Source: Diphasiastrum complanatum
Taxonomy: Eukaryota > Streptophyta > Lycopodiopsida > Lycopodiales > Lycopodiaceae
Length of the DNA stretch: 64,000 nucleotides
Reading direction: 5' to 3'
NCBI GenBank assembly: GCA_029204225.1
Contig: CM055113.1
Location: 14,783,471-14,847,470 of the forward strand
Position numbers and translations under genes: made by a program. This document shows, piece after piece, positions 1-21,793 of this stretch (position 1 is its first letter; each line of letters starts with the position of its first letter). The notes below the pieces were generated by a model, which had not been told where the DNA came from, made no database searches, and saw only the letters and a list, made by a program, of their open reading frames with translations.

Positions 1-581
1 AAAAAGAGGGCGCAGTCAGCTCAGAAGGCTGTAAATTAGTGAGTGACAGCTCGCTCAGCCTAGCATAAGTTAGCTCAGGCAGATTGTCATATTCATCGTA
101 GATGAAGCTGATCGTTGTGAAGAACATTATTACCCCACTGATTCTTGTTGTTCTGCAGTGCTTCATCATTATATGTATGTTTTGTTGTAAGGGTATAACT
201 CTATATAAAACCATGTTCTAACTCACATTAAATATGATCCAGAGAGTAGTGTTGTCTTTTGTCGAAACAGATTCTATGTCAAAAAAGATAGTGAGACGAA
301 TGAGGCCAAAGAGTATGTATACATGCCTCGAGTATGCTGATTTCTTGCACCTCTCTGTCAATTTCAAGAGAACTCCTTCATAACTCAATCCTTCAACATT
401 CTTTCCAGTAATGTGATTGATTGCTGTGGTGGTATGCCTGTATTAGAGTGTACTAGTAAAAAGATTAATTAGACCTTTCAACTTATCTTGTACGACGTTA
501 TGCCCTATTTATTCCAGACATACTTGAATGCAGGGATCATAGTGTCCATATGCTGTATCAAATCAACCTGTATGTAACATT

Positions 582-10044
<9,463 letters not shown>

Positions 10045-10228
10045 TTGGTAGTCAGTGGTGAAGTTCACTTCTCGTTGAAGGACCAAAGCTTTCTCGTTCA
10101 GCGAGATCGATTAGGGTGCCTGCGGAATAACACCTATCTTTGATTTAAAGTTAAAACAACCAATATTCTAAACAGTCCATCTCCCATTAACACAAAGCTC
10201 AAAAGAGAGGTTAAGTTGCTGGACAAGG

Positions 10229-10230
<2 letters not shown>

Positions 10231-10298
<68 letters not shown>
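10231..10298. repeat. (TC)n microsatellite at the 5' edge of LINE copy B
   Basis: A 68 bp TC tract lies about 190 bp upstream of the ZGRF1-like start codon and abuts the truncated 5' end of LINE copy B. Confidence 0.99.
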
Positions 10299-10303
<5 letters not shown>

Positions 10304-11394
10304 TTCGACTTATCACTTATATTCAAAGAGTCAGGTTATTCACATTGAATGAGCAGAGGTATACACATGCAGCACTTATCTCATCTCAGCACCTTCATAG
10401 TCAAGGCTTCCAGTTATCATGGTTCTCTCAGGCCTCTCGTTTACTTGACACACTTGGCACTTCTATCACAGACCTTCCATGACTACATCAAACGGTTCCT
10501 ATACAGAGCATATTTGAGTCGAAACCCACGGACTCACTTCTTGAAGTTGGATACAGTAGGGTTCCTAGTTCTACCACGTTATTTGGATTCAAGATTATCG
10601 CACGGTCTGAGGCTCATATTGGGTCAGTTCAGAGTCTCATCCCATCAGCTTATGATTGAGACTGGGCGTTTTCAAAGAACCCCAGGGGAGGAGCAAATTT
10701 GCCCGATGTGCTTATTATCCGAGATAGAGTCCGAGGAGCACTTCTTATTTAGATGTCCTGCATACTATGAGATCAGAGGAAGATATCACTGTCTTTTTCA
10801 CAATGCACCCATCACTCTACAGTCGACCATAGCATATGAGGATCCAAGTTGTGCGGCACTCATGATCATAGAGATGTTACTTCTATGACAGGATCTATGT
10901 CAACCAGCTCAATCTAGTCAGCTTGACTAACAGCTCCAAATCACCTCCTTTTCTCGCAGGAGGTCACAGCATGGTCCAGACTCAGAGGATAGTGAGAACA
11001 ATAATGACTCTCGACACAGAGACGTGAGACGAAGTATCACCCAGATTCCTGTTGCTCGTAAGATCACTGGTATGAGGAGATACACACTACACAAACGACC
11101 TCCTAGACGACATCATCAGCACACATTACCTCCAGCTACAGTTTCCATTACATCTTTCTTCAGTGGCAGCCGGAATCGATTGATTGAGTTTTGATTTTAG
11201 GATGAGAATATACATGTCTACCAGCACCACCATCATTTGTAGCTACTCGATGATATTTTTAGTAGCTACACTTCATATATGTTTTCTTTATTGTTATCAA
11301 AGACGTTTTACACACTCCTATTTGCACCGCACACTTAATATGTACTTTATGTCTTATATGCCTTTGGCACAGAAAAGACGTTAATAAAGCGCTC
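10299..11394 (+). mobile_element. LINE copy B, 3' part only, flanked by (TC)n on both sides
   Basis: Only the C-terminal protein region and the 3' UTR remain. The coding part (10320-10888) holds CPMC...HFLFRC and YYEIRGRYH like copy A, with one frameshift near 10480. The 3' UTR ends with TGCCTTTGGCA and AAAAGACGTTAATAAAG directly before another (TC)n tract at 11395. A truncated 5' end in (TC)n and a 3' end in (TC)n suggest insertion into a TC microsatellite. The element lies in the upstream region of the ZGRF1-like gene, transcribed away from it. Confidence 0.88.
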
Positions 11395-11414
11395 GCTCTC
11401 TCTCTCTCTCTCTC
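11395..11414. repeat. (TC)10 tract between LINE copies B and C
   Basis: A short TC tract joins the 3' end of copy B to the 5' end of copy C, giving a head-to-tail tandem of two related LINEs. Confidence 0.95.
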
Positions 11415-13220
11415 ACACAGATGGCGCGAGGGTTGTAGGGCATAGGGGCTCTCTCCACCGCTGTCTGCTGTCTATGGCCAGAAAAGGGAAGGGGAGACCA
11501 CCCCCCCCCCCCCCCCCACGCGCCTCTGTCCCTGCTCCTTCAGCGCTGCCCCCCCCTTCACCATCGCTGTCCCCTCCATGCACTTCTGTCCCTTCCCTTT
11601 CAGCGCTGGCCTCCCTTTCATTGCTGTCCACCATCACTGATGAGTCATTACCGCTGTCCACCATTGCTGCAGAATCTGATCATAACGATGCTTCCATCGC
11701 TATTACGAATGGAGCCTCCACTTCTAATGCAATTGATGCTCTATGCATTGAGAAAGATGTTAAAGTGTCAGCGTTACCTACGGATCTAGCAGCTTCTATC
11801 CACACTCCCTGCCCTCCATCTGCTCGCTCCTCTTTCTTGCTTCCTGAAATCTACACACCTGTCAAATCATTTGAGCAGTACATCCTCTCCTATATCGAGC
11901 AGATCAAACAAGAATCCAGCTCTCTACGAAAAGAAATGGGACAACTTCAAGCGACCATTTAATCTATGTCCGCTGAAAGAGAAATCATACTATCCCGGAT
12001 TATTTCTTTGGAAGCAGCAATAAGCAAGCAAGGAGAACCTACAAGGATTCAAGAGTTGGAAGAAAAGATAGAGCAACACAAGGCTGAGACAAAAACGTGG
12101 GCTTCCCTTTTCAAGGCAATAAGGAAGGTACACCCTCCTTCAATAGGGTCATTCCAGCCACCATATCTGAAGAGCGAATGCGGGAGTACAAATCTCTGAA
12201 TATTAGGGTCCGAGGGGTTGAAGACATTATTGATCCAATGACCGAAGCAACCAGCTTTCTTTCAAGTACACTTACCCACCACTCCGAAGGATTGGATAGA
12301 GCTTGGAGAACCAAGAGAGACCCTTCTACACTTATTGTTTGCTTCACAGATTTGGAAGAACGACGGGCAACCCTCAAACTGTGGGCCAAGCTTAGAGGTA
12401 CACTTATATTTATGGATGATGATCTCACTCCCATGCAGGTTGCAGATCGGAAGAAAGCATTCAGTGCGACAAAAGCTTTGAGGAAGAGGGTAATTTATCG
12501 GGATGGTAAGGCTCAGTACCTTGATCCTCCAAATGGAACTACAATGGTATTCACTCTTCAGCTACAGCAAGGGATTTCGGAGATTTTTTTTGCGAATTGT
12601 GATATCTTACTACTCACTAAGACACATGAGAGTCCAGAGAGGGGACTACCGGTCATTGAGGGTTTATCTTGGTACTTTGCACATCGGAGGGCAATGAGAG
12701 CATTGACAGATCGAGGTTCAGGTGGGGTGGCCTGCTTAGTCCGAGCCTTCATTCAGCCTTGGTCGAGTTGGTACATGCTGATGAGCGAGCTCACTATATT
12801 TGGATTCGGGTGGACCGGACTTTGATGAGCCTAGACCGAGACCTCTTTATGGCCATTTGTTATTTTCCACCGGATATATCAGCTTTCACATCAGATGAGG
12901 AGTCACCTTACATGGATATCTCCTCAGACATTGTTAGATACGAGGAGCGGGGTTATATTCTTTTAGCTAGCGACTTTAACGCCCGGACGGGGTCCAGGCA
13001 GACTGAGTTCCATAGAGCAGAGGATGATCCGCAGCGGATACATGCTTTAGACTGGGATGATCTTGGCCTCCGGTGACGATCAGCAGATGCAAAGGGTCTA
13101 GTTACTGCATATGGAGAGCAGATGCTTCAGTTGGGTGAACCGTACCTGGCCAAAACCAATGCAAGTAATTTTCTAATTGGTGTAGCTCCATTCCAAGAGG
13201 GTCCACTTGTGGCATTGGAG
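11415..13220 (+). mobile_element. LINE copy C, 5' half (ORF1 and endonuclease)
   Basis: The element starts at or just after the (TC)n tract and carries ORF1 followed by an APE-type endonuclease. Its RT half is absent: Ty3/gypsy RNase H sequence begins at about 13230. Copies A and B supply the 3' half of what is probably the same family, inferred from adjacency and the shared (TC)n association rather than from overlapping sequence. Confidence 0.8.
11474..13076 (+). pseudogene. LINE C ORF1 (proline-rich, coiled coil, RRM-like) fused in frame to endonuclease
   Basis: The frame opens with MARKGKGRPPPPPPP, then Ser/Pro-rich sequence, then a heptad-rich coiled coil (about 11870-12090) interrupted by a TAA at 11960. 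After a frameshift near 12110 it shows an RRM-like ORF1 core (SLNIRVRGVEDI, VCFTDLEERRATLKLW, a basic ALRKR). The same frame runs directly into endonuclease sequence: DILLLTKTHE, RGSGGVACLV, then after another frameshift near 12740 ICYFPP and SDFNARTG. The first endonuclease block is missing, so an internal deletion probably fused the two ORFs. The catalytic Glu of the usual LTETHE-type motif reads Lys. This copy is inactive. Confidence 0.8.
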
Positions 13221-13229
13221 ACATTATTT

Positions 13230-14660
13230 GTATGGATCCAATTTTGTTGTCTTAACAGACAATCAATCTTGAAAGTGTTGTTGTACTGCTTCAGATTTGA
13301 AGGGTCGAAAAGCAAGATGGTTAGAACGTATGCAAGAGTTCGACTTTGTAATATTTAGAAAAAAAGGTTTCCACTAAGAAGGTGGTCAATGTACATAGTT
13401 GGATAGGTGAAGTGAATTAGATGAGTGTGAAGATCAGTCTGATCTCTATCACGCCCTAAACGGCCTATGTTCTTCTAATGCATTCTTTGGTTATATATTG
13501 CAAGAAGTCCAAATCAAGGTGCCATATGCAAGCAATCAACTTAGTGAACTTGAAGCTGATTTAGAGAATATAAGATTAGAAATCACTATGCAATTCATAA
13601 TGGATGGCTGTTTCCAAAAATGGAAGTTTGTGTGCCAAAAACCTTTTGGATCCAAGGCAACAAATCCTAATCAAATATCAGGATAGCCGAAGTGTTGATC
13701 ATCAAGGCATACAAAGGAAACATGACTTAGTTCAAAGAACATATGTATTGGCAAAGATGAAATCATGTCCTCAAGTATCCCTAGTGCCAAGTGAATAGAG
13801 CATATCACATTTAGGCAAGAGAACTATTGCCTCCATTGGGAAGCCCAAATATGGGAAAGTATTTCCATGGATTTTGTGGTTGGATTGACTAGAACAAATA
13901 GAGGTCATGACTCTATTTGGCTGGTAGTGGATAAACTTACTAAGAAGGCAATATTTTTTTCAGCCAAAAATAGCATAAAGGATTCAAAACTTGCCGAAGT
14001 TTTTCATGAGAGGCTATTTAGTCTCTATGGCTTGCCATGTAAAATCGTTAGAAATAAAAATCTATTGTACACTTCTAAAAGAAGTTTTTGATAAATTGGA
14101 AGCTGAGTTGAGTCTCACATTTTCTAATTATCTTGAGTGAGTAAATTAGACAATGGAAGATATGTTCATTCGTCTACTAGGTCTAGTCCTTACATGTCAA
14201 TGTATGAATATCAACCCAAATAACTCTGGATGGTCGACCTTAACAATGTGAAGGCAGGTTCCGATTTTTGCAAGATCAATAAAAAACATTGAAACTTGCA
14301 AAGGGAAGCATAAAAGGATCAAGCTAAGTTCTAAGGTTATCAAACACAGTCACCTAAAAATTTTAAGAAAGATATGATGGGTCACCTGAGAGTACCAAAG
14401 CAATTACAACTATTGAAGACGAATGTTTATAACTTCTCTCGTAGATAATGTGGACCATATAAGACAATCCATAAGATTAATAAGATCACATATTGATTGG
14501 CTTTACCCTCCAGAACAAAAGTTCACCTTGTCTTTCATATTAGCAGATTGAAAAAAAAGTTGGTTGCCGAGACAATTTGGTTTCAATTAAAGAAATACTA
14601 CAGTTTGAAGAGATATTTGACTAACATATCATTTGAGGTAGAGTCTACTCTAGAAAACTA
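13230..14660 (+). mobile_element. Ty3/gypsy pol fragment: RNase H, integrase, integrase C-terminus
   Basis: Decayed pieces appear in the correct order. RNase H end: LTDNQS and RKARWLERMQEFDF (in shifted frames, about 13240-13360). Integrase zinc region remnant near 13720-13790. Integrase core at 13867-14091: MDFVVGLTRTNRGHDSIWLV, VDKLTKKAIFF, LYGLPCKIV. Integrase C-terminal GPY-like and HLVFHISRLKK block at about 14450-14560. Stops and frameshifts are frequent and no LTR was recognised, so this is an old fragment that replaced or interrupted the 3' half of LINE copy C. Confidence 0.85.
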
Positions 14661-17600
14661 AGTTTGACAAGATGGAAGGGCAGATTTGAGAATGAGGAGT
14701 CTAAGAACAAACAATTTCCAACATTTTTTACTACAAACATTTTCACTTAAGGAAGAAAGAATGTTATTCTCTCAATAAGACATAACTAGACTGGCCTTGG
14801 TTTAGGGACGATCCAATAGGTTAGCAAGGACACCTTGCTTTACCTACCTTTACGGATCAGTACTGGCTTTAGGCCATATAAGGATGAATGGCCTAGAGAG
14901 ACAAGACATGCTTGGAGAAGTACTTCCACAGAGATTATGGACTAGAGGACAAGTTAGGGAGAGATAATCAAGCCATGCATGTAGTATGTGCAGTATGGGA
15001 CACAAATATGAAGTGCATGTGATCATGTTTGAGATGATGGAAGGTTAGGGCTTGAAGGGAGGTTATTGTACAAAGTCTGTGGCTTGGAGGAGAATCGCTT
15101 AGGATGGACATGGCCCGAATAGAGCGTTGGTGCATTACAACAAAGCGAATAAGAATCAGATCCATCTTATTATGGTTGTTTCACTCAAAGGGGATTTGTG
15201 CATATGGCCACTTTGATACTTCATAGAGATCATAAATGGAAAGAACTCATCTTGAGACTTGCATATTCTTAAGCTTCAAGACATCCATGACCCCTACAGC
15301 GCATACATGCATACATCTATAATAGTTCATGTAGCTATCATCACAACCTTTTTCACACCATATATGCATCATGTGGTACTTCACAGTCATGGTACATGCA
15401 ATAACCATTCTTCTTCTATTTGCCATATAGTGAATTTCATAAGCTCACATTTTGCATTTTTCATTTCCTATTTTGTAGTTTCATGGAAAACTAGGCTTAT
15501 GTTTTGGATAGTGCCTGGTATTATTTAAACAAATCCTCAAAAAGACAACAATTGCCAATTGTGTATTATGAAAGAAGTTGAGATGGAAGAACATTTTATT
15601 TCCACTATCAAATCAACTATGAGATTAGGAGTAGATACTATTGTGATCAATCAGCCACCCTTTATTCTAAGGCTCCCTAGACCGATTGTTATCAGTGGCT
15701 TGAATCAACCAATGATCAATCCATTTGATTTAGCTAGGTAACAAGTCTCAGGAGTTGGAAGTCCGAAGTTCCGCGTCAAAATTTGAATTTCAGTATCGAT
15801 TAATCACAAAATATAATCTACATGTTACCCATTAACACTAAGAAAGCACTTGGTTTTGACATAATCGAAGGGTAGAAATTAAGGGAGAGGGGGGGGGGGA
15901 CCCTAAAGCCGATTTGTCGGTTCAAACCTGGAGAAGCTAATTCTTTCCCGATTCAAACCTGATTCAAACACGGTTCGAAAAGGTGATTTGAAAGGTACCA
16001 TAAAACTTTGAGTCCTCAAAGATACTCCACGGACCTTTACAACAATTATTTTCATGGTTTTCCCTTAGCTTGATGCACAAAAATTATTTGCCCGATTTGC
16101 AAGGCTAGGCACCCTATGCAACTAGAGAAATGTAACACAATATGGAGAGCCGTCATGAGCCACAAGCTCCTAAGCTATACAAAACCAATGTGGATACTCT
16201 ATCGAGTAGAGAGCAAATGCAATAGAGGATCTTTGTGCATTAGGCAATTGTTGTTTCCTTGATTTCTTATGAGACTCATTCTAGCACTATTGCTTCTATA
16301 GAGACTAGGAGAAAAGATCTCCAACAGATACTATTTTGAAATGATACCCTTGTATCAGTGGGCAACTACATGCTTTAAATAGCCTATGATACTATCAAAT
16401 TAGATACTAGGCACAATAGAAGTGAAAAAAGGGCGGCTCATGTCATTTTCACTCTTTGGTCTATTCTTTGTAGGAGGCTATCAACAATCATCCTCTCCAA
16501 AGAACTTGCTATACATTGTACACTTTATATTTAGTTCTTGTTGATCATTGTGAGATCTTAGTTGAAGATTGATTTCCAATTTCAAATTTGATACCCATTG
16601 ATGATTCCACTATTTTTTTGTTCTTAAACTATTACGAGTTTGATGAAAGACTATTCTCCTTAATTTAGTTCCATTCTTTGCTAATTATATGAGCAAACCA
16701 TTTGACATCTGAAAAGTTTTTCAAATAGTCAAATCTCTCTCAGTATCTACACAACGAAAACATGTTGAGGATTTTTCTTCAAATTTTTCTACAGATTAGC
16801 ATATCATCAAGGTAAACAATAAAGAATCTGTCCAAACAGGAGGGCACACACTATTCATCAATGTCCTATCCATACATGCGGCCCATGTGTCAGTCCAAAA
16901 TGTGTAACTCGAAATTTCAAGGAACATACTATGGTTTACGCATTGTGTCGACTGTGGAAGACACACTCCTGATTCTTATTCAGTGGTCAAAGCTCCAAAT
17001 TCTGCTCCTACTAGTTGTCTGACAATTCGTTACTGCAAACCAATGGATCCAATAAACAGATGTGCTTGGCTTAGTCTCACATTGTTTAGTATGTTATTTG
17101 CTATTCAAGTAGCCCTTTCAGTTTCTTAAAGGGAACCTGTTTGTAAGACCCAAATGTAATCAAGAACTAGGAATAATGTCAATGGCCTGATTGATTGAAC
17201 ATCTTCTAGGAGAATTATTAGAAATAGATTGACATAAGTGATATTAAGGATTCAAGCTGCAGGCGTTTTTTATTAAATCTTCTCTGCCTTTTAGTAAACA
17301 CTCAATGATTCTTTGATATCTCAAGTTTGTTGCAGAGAACATGCCTTGCCAGGTTTTGCATCAACAAGTTTTGCACTTCTTTGATATCATCAAAGTTTCT
17401 TGTCATTCCTTTGCTATTTGTTTACACATTAATACCTCTTGCTCAAGCAGTTTGTGATTGCAAACTCAGTGAATAAGAACAGTTTTTAATATCGAAACAG
17501 GATGTTTTGGACGATTCCTTATCGTTTTTCTTTACATGAACATCATAATCTTAAGATAGAAACTAATAAGTTACATTTTCCATGCCCACTTTCCAGCAAA

Positions 17601-18355
17601 GGGAGAGATTGTAAGTAGTTTCAAAATCTAGTAAAGTAACGACGCTGTATTTCTTTCCCACTCCGAGAACATAGAGGAGATGACGAGGCCGCAATAGTTA
17701 TCCATAGAGGTCCTTGCATTACTGCCATAGCCTCTTGGTTGACTGTTGTTCTTAAATTTGTGTTCATTAGAATTGCATAAGCTCGAGTTTGCTTGATCAG
17801 CAGAATATCGGATATGAAATCACAAGTTGAGAGAACTTGAATGTCATGCTCTCATGTATTTCTTACTATATTCGAACTTCAGAATCATTTTGAAACAGGT
17901 TTGGACGTGAAACCTTCAGTTTGTAGAGAAAAGCAAGCATTCTCATCAATAAACATAACTAGGATCTCCCAACAAATCTACCATAATTTAGATACAAGCA
18001 AACAAACAAACTCACTCATTGTGTTTCTCCTCAGGATAAATTCAAAGCCGAAGCAAAACAAGCAGTTGTAAGTTGTATCCTGCTCCTGCGCTCAGCGTCC
18101 AAATCTAAATCAGGCAACACTTGTATAAGCGCAGAAACATGAGTGCTCCATGAATCGATCGTTTAGCTGAGAACGAAGATCGTCGCTCGTTAAACTGAAG
18201 CTTATTAAATGATTGTGACAACACGAATCAGAACTCGCAAAATTGAAGCTAAAAGCCCGCCAAAATGGTAAATCAAGTATTTCAGAATTCGGCATCTAAG
18301 AAAAGAACAAGTGTTTGAGGCTTGTTCCCAATTCTAAATTTCTAGCCTATGCCAT
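14661..18355. other. No recognisable gene; decayed intergenic sequence
   Basis: Short open frames are scattered through this AT-rich stretch with no recognisable domain. A run of about 10 G occurs at 15889-15899. Some of it is probably further retrotransposon debris, but I could not assign it. Confidence 0.5.
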
Positions 18356-18359
18356 GAGC

Positions 18360-18645
18360 AACGTTTCCTCAACGTTGAGGCTGTCCACGTGGCATCCATT
18401 TGTTGGCCTTGCAACGTTGAGGCTATGCTAATCACGTGCCATTAGTTTGTTGGCCCTGCTCTTCTTGGGCGTTCATCTCGGGACAAAAGCTATTCTTCAG
18501 TTTTGCACAAGATTTTTGGCCCTGCCCTTGTTGGGCAGGGGGATACTTTGACAGGTTCACCAACTGATGACGTGTTAGCATCACGTTGATCTGGGGGACA
18601 AAAGCTATTTCTCAGTTTTGCAAAACATTTTTATTAATGATATTA
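18360..18645. repeat. Short diverged direct repeats with CACGTG-type motifs
   Basis: GGGACAAAAGCTATT followed by CAGTTTTGCA occurs near 18480 and again near 18595. CAACGTTGAGGCT occurs near 18370 and 18413, each near a CACGTG core and a TTTGTTGGCC block. The array lies about 250 bp beyond the 3' end of the minus-strand DUF3444 pseudogene. It could be a regulatory repeat or transposon remnant. Confidence 0.6.
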
Positions 18646-18896
18646 TTGGACATGCACATGAAGGCCACGTGAATCATTATGTGGTCATTGTGACCCCATC
18701 ATGCTGCACGTGATAAGGTGATAAGTGATAACGATCAGAGCACAACCTCTACCTTGCAACTGAGACATTGAGACAGAGCACAACCTGTATCTTGCTACTC
18801 GAACAGACGCTTGCATCTGTTGAAGACATCGTGTTGCAAAGAGGTCCAGTTACATGACAGAGAATTGTCTATTGTGGTAACATCTTTCCGCTTTTT

Positions 18897-20290
18897 CTAA
18901 GCTTGAAGATGTTTGCTCGTACAGTATTTCCCAAACATATCATCCAGCTTCATGTCTTTAAATGATTCGCGCACTAGAACTAGCGCAGGAGGAACATTTA
19001 CACCGGTTTCCTCTGAGAAATCTATAAAAACCTCAACTATCTCATTTAAGGCAGGTAGAGCCCCTAGCCATTTCATGGATACACCAAACTTATCACCACT
19101 GATAACTTTCATGATACGACAATAGAACCTCGGCATTCCATCCAAATCATCATATACTGCCCATATTTGTCCCACACTAAAACACTTCTCCAAGCGATCT
19201 TGATCAAATACATAAAAATCTGGATCAGGTACAGGAATTCCATGTTGCTCATCATCATTGTCAGGCTCGTCACCATTGAAAGGCTCATCATCATTGTCAT
19301 CCTGTTCATCGAGTTGCCTTTTCGGGCTTCGATGCACTTCAATTGGTACAGTATTTCAATTCTGCAACTCTGCAGTAGCACGTACATCAGCTTTACCTCT
19401 TCTTGAACGTGGGAAAGCTACCAGATTATCATCATCACTGCCATCAAAATTATAATCAATATTGTTTTTTTTCCTAGATGATCTTCGAATTTCACACTCC
19501 ATAGCAGCATCGTGTGGGCCCTCTTGGTTGTCTGACACTAATCTGTTCAGCTTCTTAACCTCTTTCTCATACTCTTCTTCATGCTCATACTCATCTTCAT
19601 CACGAGGTGTAGCTTTCTTCAATGTTTTTCGACTTTGGAAATCTTCTACCTTATGGCTAGAGTGAACCTTATTAATATTGTCATTTCCTGTACTAGCACT
19701 CGGAATTCATGTTGCAACTTCAGCAGTAGCAGAGCCTGGAAAGTTGCTGCCTCTTTCATTCGTAGTGTCCCTTCCTGTAGTAGCACTTGGAACTGCACTT
19801 CTTGTTGCAACCTGAGCAAAACCAGAGCTTGGAAAATTGCAACCTCCTTTATTCATAGTGTTCATTCCTGTAGCCGCACCTGGAACTGCATTTCCTGTTG
19901 CAATCTGAGCAGTATCAGACCCTGAAAAACTGCTACTTCCAAATAATTTATTCATAGTGTCCCTCCCTGTAGCAGCACTTGGAACTGCACTTGTTGTTGC
20001 AACCCGAGTAGCACAAGAGCCTGGAAAACTGCTGCTTCCGAACGAGTTATGGACGCTCGGATAGAACATAAAACCCTGAGGTGGTTGAGTGCCCACAGTG
20101 GCATGAGAATTTGGATACTCAAATGATGTATTCATACCATTTACATATGCATTATGTATATCTCTTGCTACAAAAATGTTTAGACATTTATTGCATTTGA
20201 GATTGAAATTCAGATACGTCTAATAATATTCATACTGCATTTTGCAATGTGGACATGTCATCCACAAGCTACCAACATGATTGTTTCTCG
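18897..20290 (-). pseudogene. DnaJ-family DUF3444 gene, 5'-truncated, three in-frame stops
   Basis: One reading frame runs from about 20290 to the stop at 18897 (about 460 codons) without a frameshift but with a TAG at 20222-20220, a TGA at 19709-19707 and a TGA at 19358-19356. It starts with a zinc ribbon of the DnaJ/DUF3444 family (CPHCKMQYEYY, stop, TYLNFNLKCNKC). Then follow four Ser/Gly-rich repeats of about 30 residues (each with FPGS- or FSGS-like and VAT-x-x-AVP-like blocks), an acidic and basic linker, and the start of DUF3444 (PDPDFYVFDQDRLEKCF, GQIWAVYDDLDGMPRFY, KWLG). The J domain that usually precedes this and much of the DUF3444 domain are missing. Plant DUF3444 DnaJ proteins are presumed co-chaperones of unknown role. 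The clean frame suggests recent inactivation. Confidence 0.85.
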
Positions 20291-20347
20291 CATCAGATCT
20301 GCAATCAGCATCTACTCGCTACAAAAACACATCTGGCAGTTGCTTCT

Positions 20348-20560
20348 CTACTACGAAACGCGACCTCCATCTGCACAGCACTTCCATCTGCGTTTCTAGA
20401 GAGGCAGAGCTTTTACTTTTTACCTCTCTGTGTCAGCACATTTTCGTCGGGAACTCCATGTGACCTCCATCTGCATTGCATCTTCACATCACTTCCTTCT
20501 GTGTTTGTGGGGAGGAGCGAAGCTTTTTCTTTTGATCTCTCTCTTTGTATGTGGTATGCT
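20348..20560. repeat. Tandem pair of about 110 bp, diverged
   Basis: GACCTCCATCTGCA starts a unit near 20352 and again near 20463. Both units continue through a CACTTCC...TCTG(C/T)GTTT block and an AGAG/GGAG...AGCTTTT block to TCTCT. It lies just upstream of the DUF3444 pseudogene. Confidence 0.7.
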
Positions 20561-20639
20561 TGCTACTGACATGGATGTGCATACTTGCTATGCGTGGTAG
20601 CTGTTTCCTTTTCATGTCTTTAAATTAGAAAAGCATCAG

Positions 20640-20935
20640 TAGCTGTAACCTGAGCAGAATTCTACTATCAAATGGCCTAATGGAGCATCTGGTCTATCGC
20701 TGCTCCAATGTCTATATTCTGAGCCAAAAGTTGTGATGAATGGCAAAAGGGAGCCTCTGTAGGCTTTGTCGCAACTCTAGAGACTACCTTATGAAAAAAA
20801 TGCTACTATCAAAATTTAATGCCTTACTAGAGTTTCTGTCTCCAATGCCTGCTCCCTCAGCAAACGCTACTAAACAATGGCCGAAGGGAGCCTCTGCTCC
20901 ATCGCAGCTCTTGCAGCTGTATCCTGACATCTCAT
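20640..20935. repeat. Three diverged copies of an approximately 68 bp motif
   Basis: AATGGCC-like, GGGAGC(C/A)TCTG and TCGC(A/T)(G)CTC blocks recur at about 20671, 20738 and 20876. The spacings are about 67 and 138 bp, as for a 68 bp tandem array with one lost unit. Function unknown. Confidence 0.5.
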
Positions 20936-20949
20936 TCATAGTGTAGATG

Positions 20950-21793
20950 TTGCTTTTTTTACATTGGCAAAACTAGTGATTTGCTAGCTTTCTAACCCAG
21001 GATCCTTTTATGAATTTAGATCATCAACAGAAGAGCAGAATCATTGTTGGTTGCTACGAAAATCAAACGTTGTTGGAAGGATCCTACGCCTGTTGGGAGA
21101 GCATAATCATTGCTAGCTGGGTGTTGGAAAACACTCCTACAAAACTTTCGAAATCTTACAGAAATCAACTGGCTCATCTGTCTTCAAACTTCGCAAATAA
21201 GATTCGATCTTTTCCAATCTGCTCAGGTTACCTTCCTTATAACTTGTGACTTTTGAATTTCTGATGTATGTCGTTTTAAAACTACAAACATTCTGATTGA
21301 AATTGAAGTCGCGACAACAACATGCATTCTAGGACCTGCTGTAGCTAATACGTTTGCAATGGCTAAGAGCGTGTCTGCATTGGGCATTGAAGTATCGTAG
21401 GAGTCGTTACCAGATCATAGTTTTGCCTGCACTATCAGAACATTTTTTGAGTAAATATTCAGAATGTATGCCTTGGGGATTGAAGTATCGTAGGAGTCGT
21501 TACCAGATCCTAGTTTTGTCTGTATTATAGAACGTTTTTTGAGTAAATATTCATGGGTGCAAATGAGGAGCTCAATTCCGTCACTAATTCATGATAAGGC
21601 AGGCTTGGTTTGACACACAATTTATCAAATGTCATGGCAACAAAGTGGCTAGAAAATCTTGACGGACAGCTCAAATAATGTCTTTCACCTTGTATCTCAA
21701 TACCTTAATAGGCAATCCACATATGTTATAATATCGTGTAAGGCATGGAAATTTCAGAAATTTGCAAGCAACAATTGATTGGATCAGTGGTTT
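20950..21793. other. No recognisable gene
   Basis: Contains a 79-codon frame at 21010-21249 with no recognised domain. A short direct repeat (ATTGAAGTATCGTAGGAGTCGTTACCAGATC...TAGTTTTG) occurs at about 21387 and 21479. I see nothing else. Confidence 0.5.

Noticed and set aside
558..567. Ten-base final exon of the ZGRF1-like gene
   Set aside because: The frame would end neatly, but the intron would be only 30 bases, too short for a plant.
11413..11664. Minus-strand Gly-rich frame over the poly-C region
   Set aside because: Shadow of the proline-rich LINE ORF1 on the other strand.
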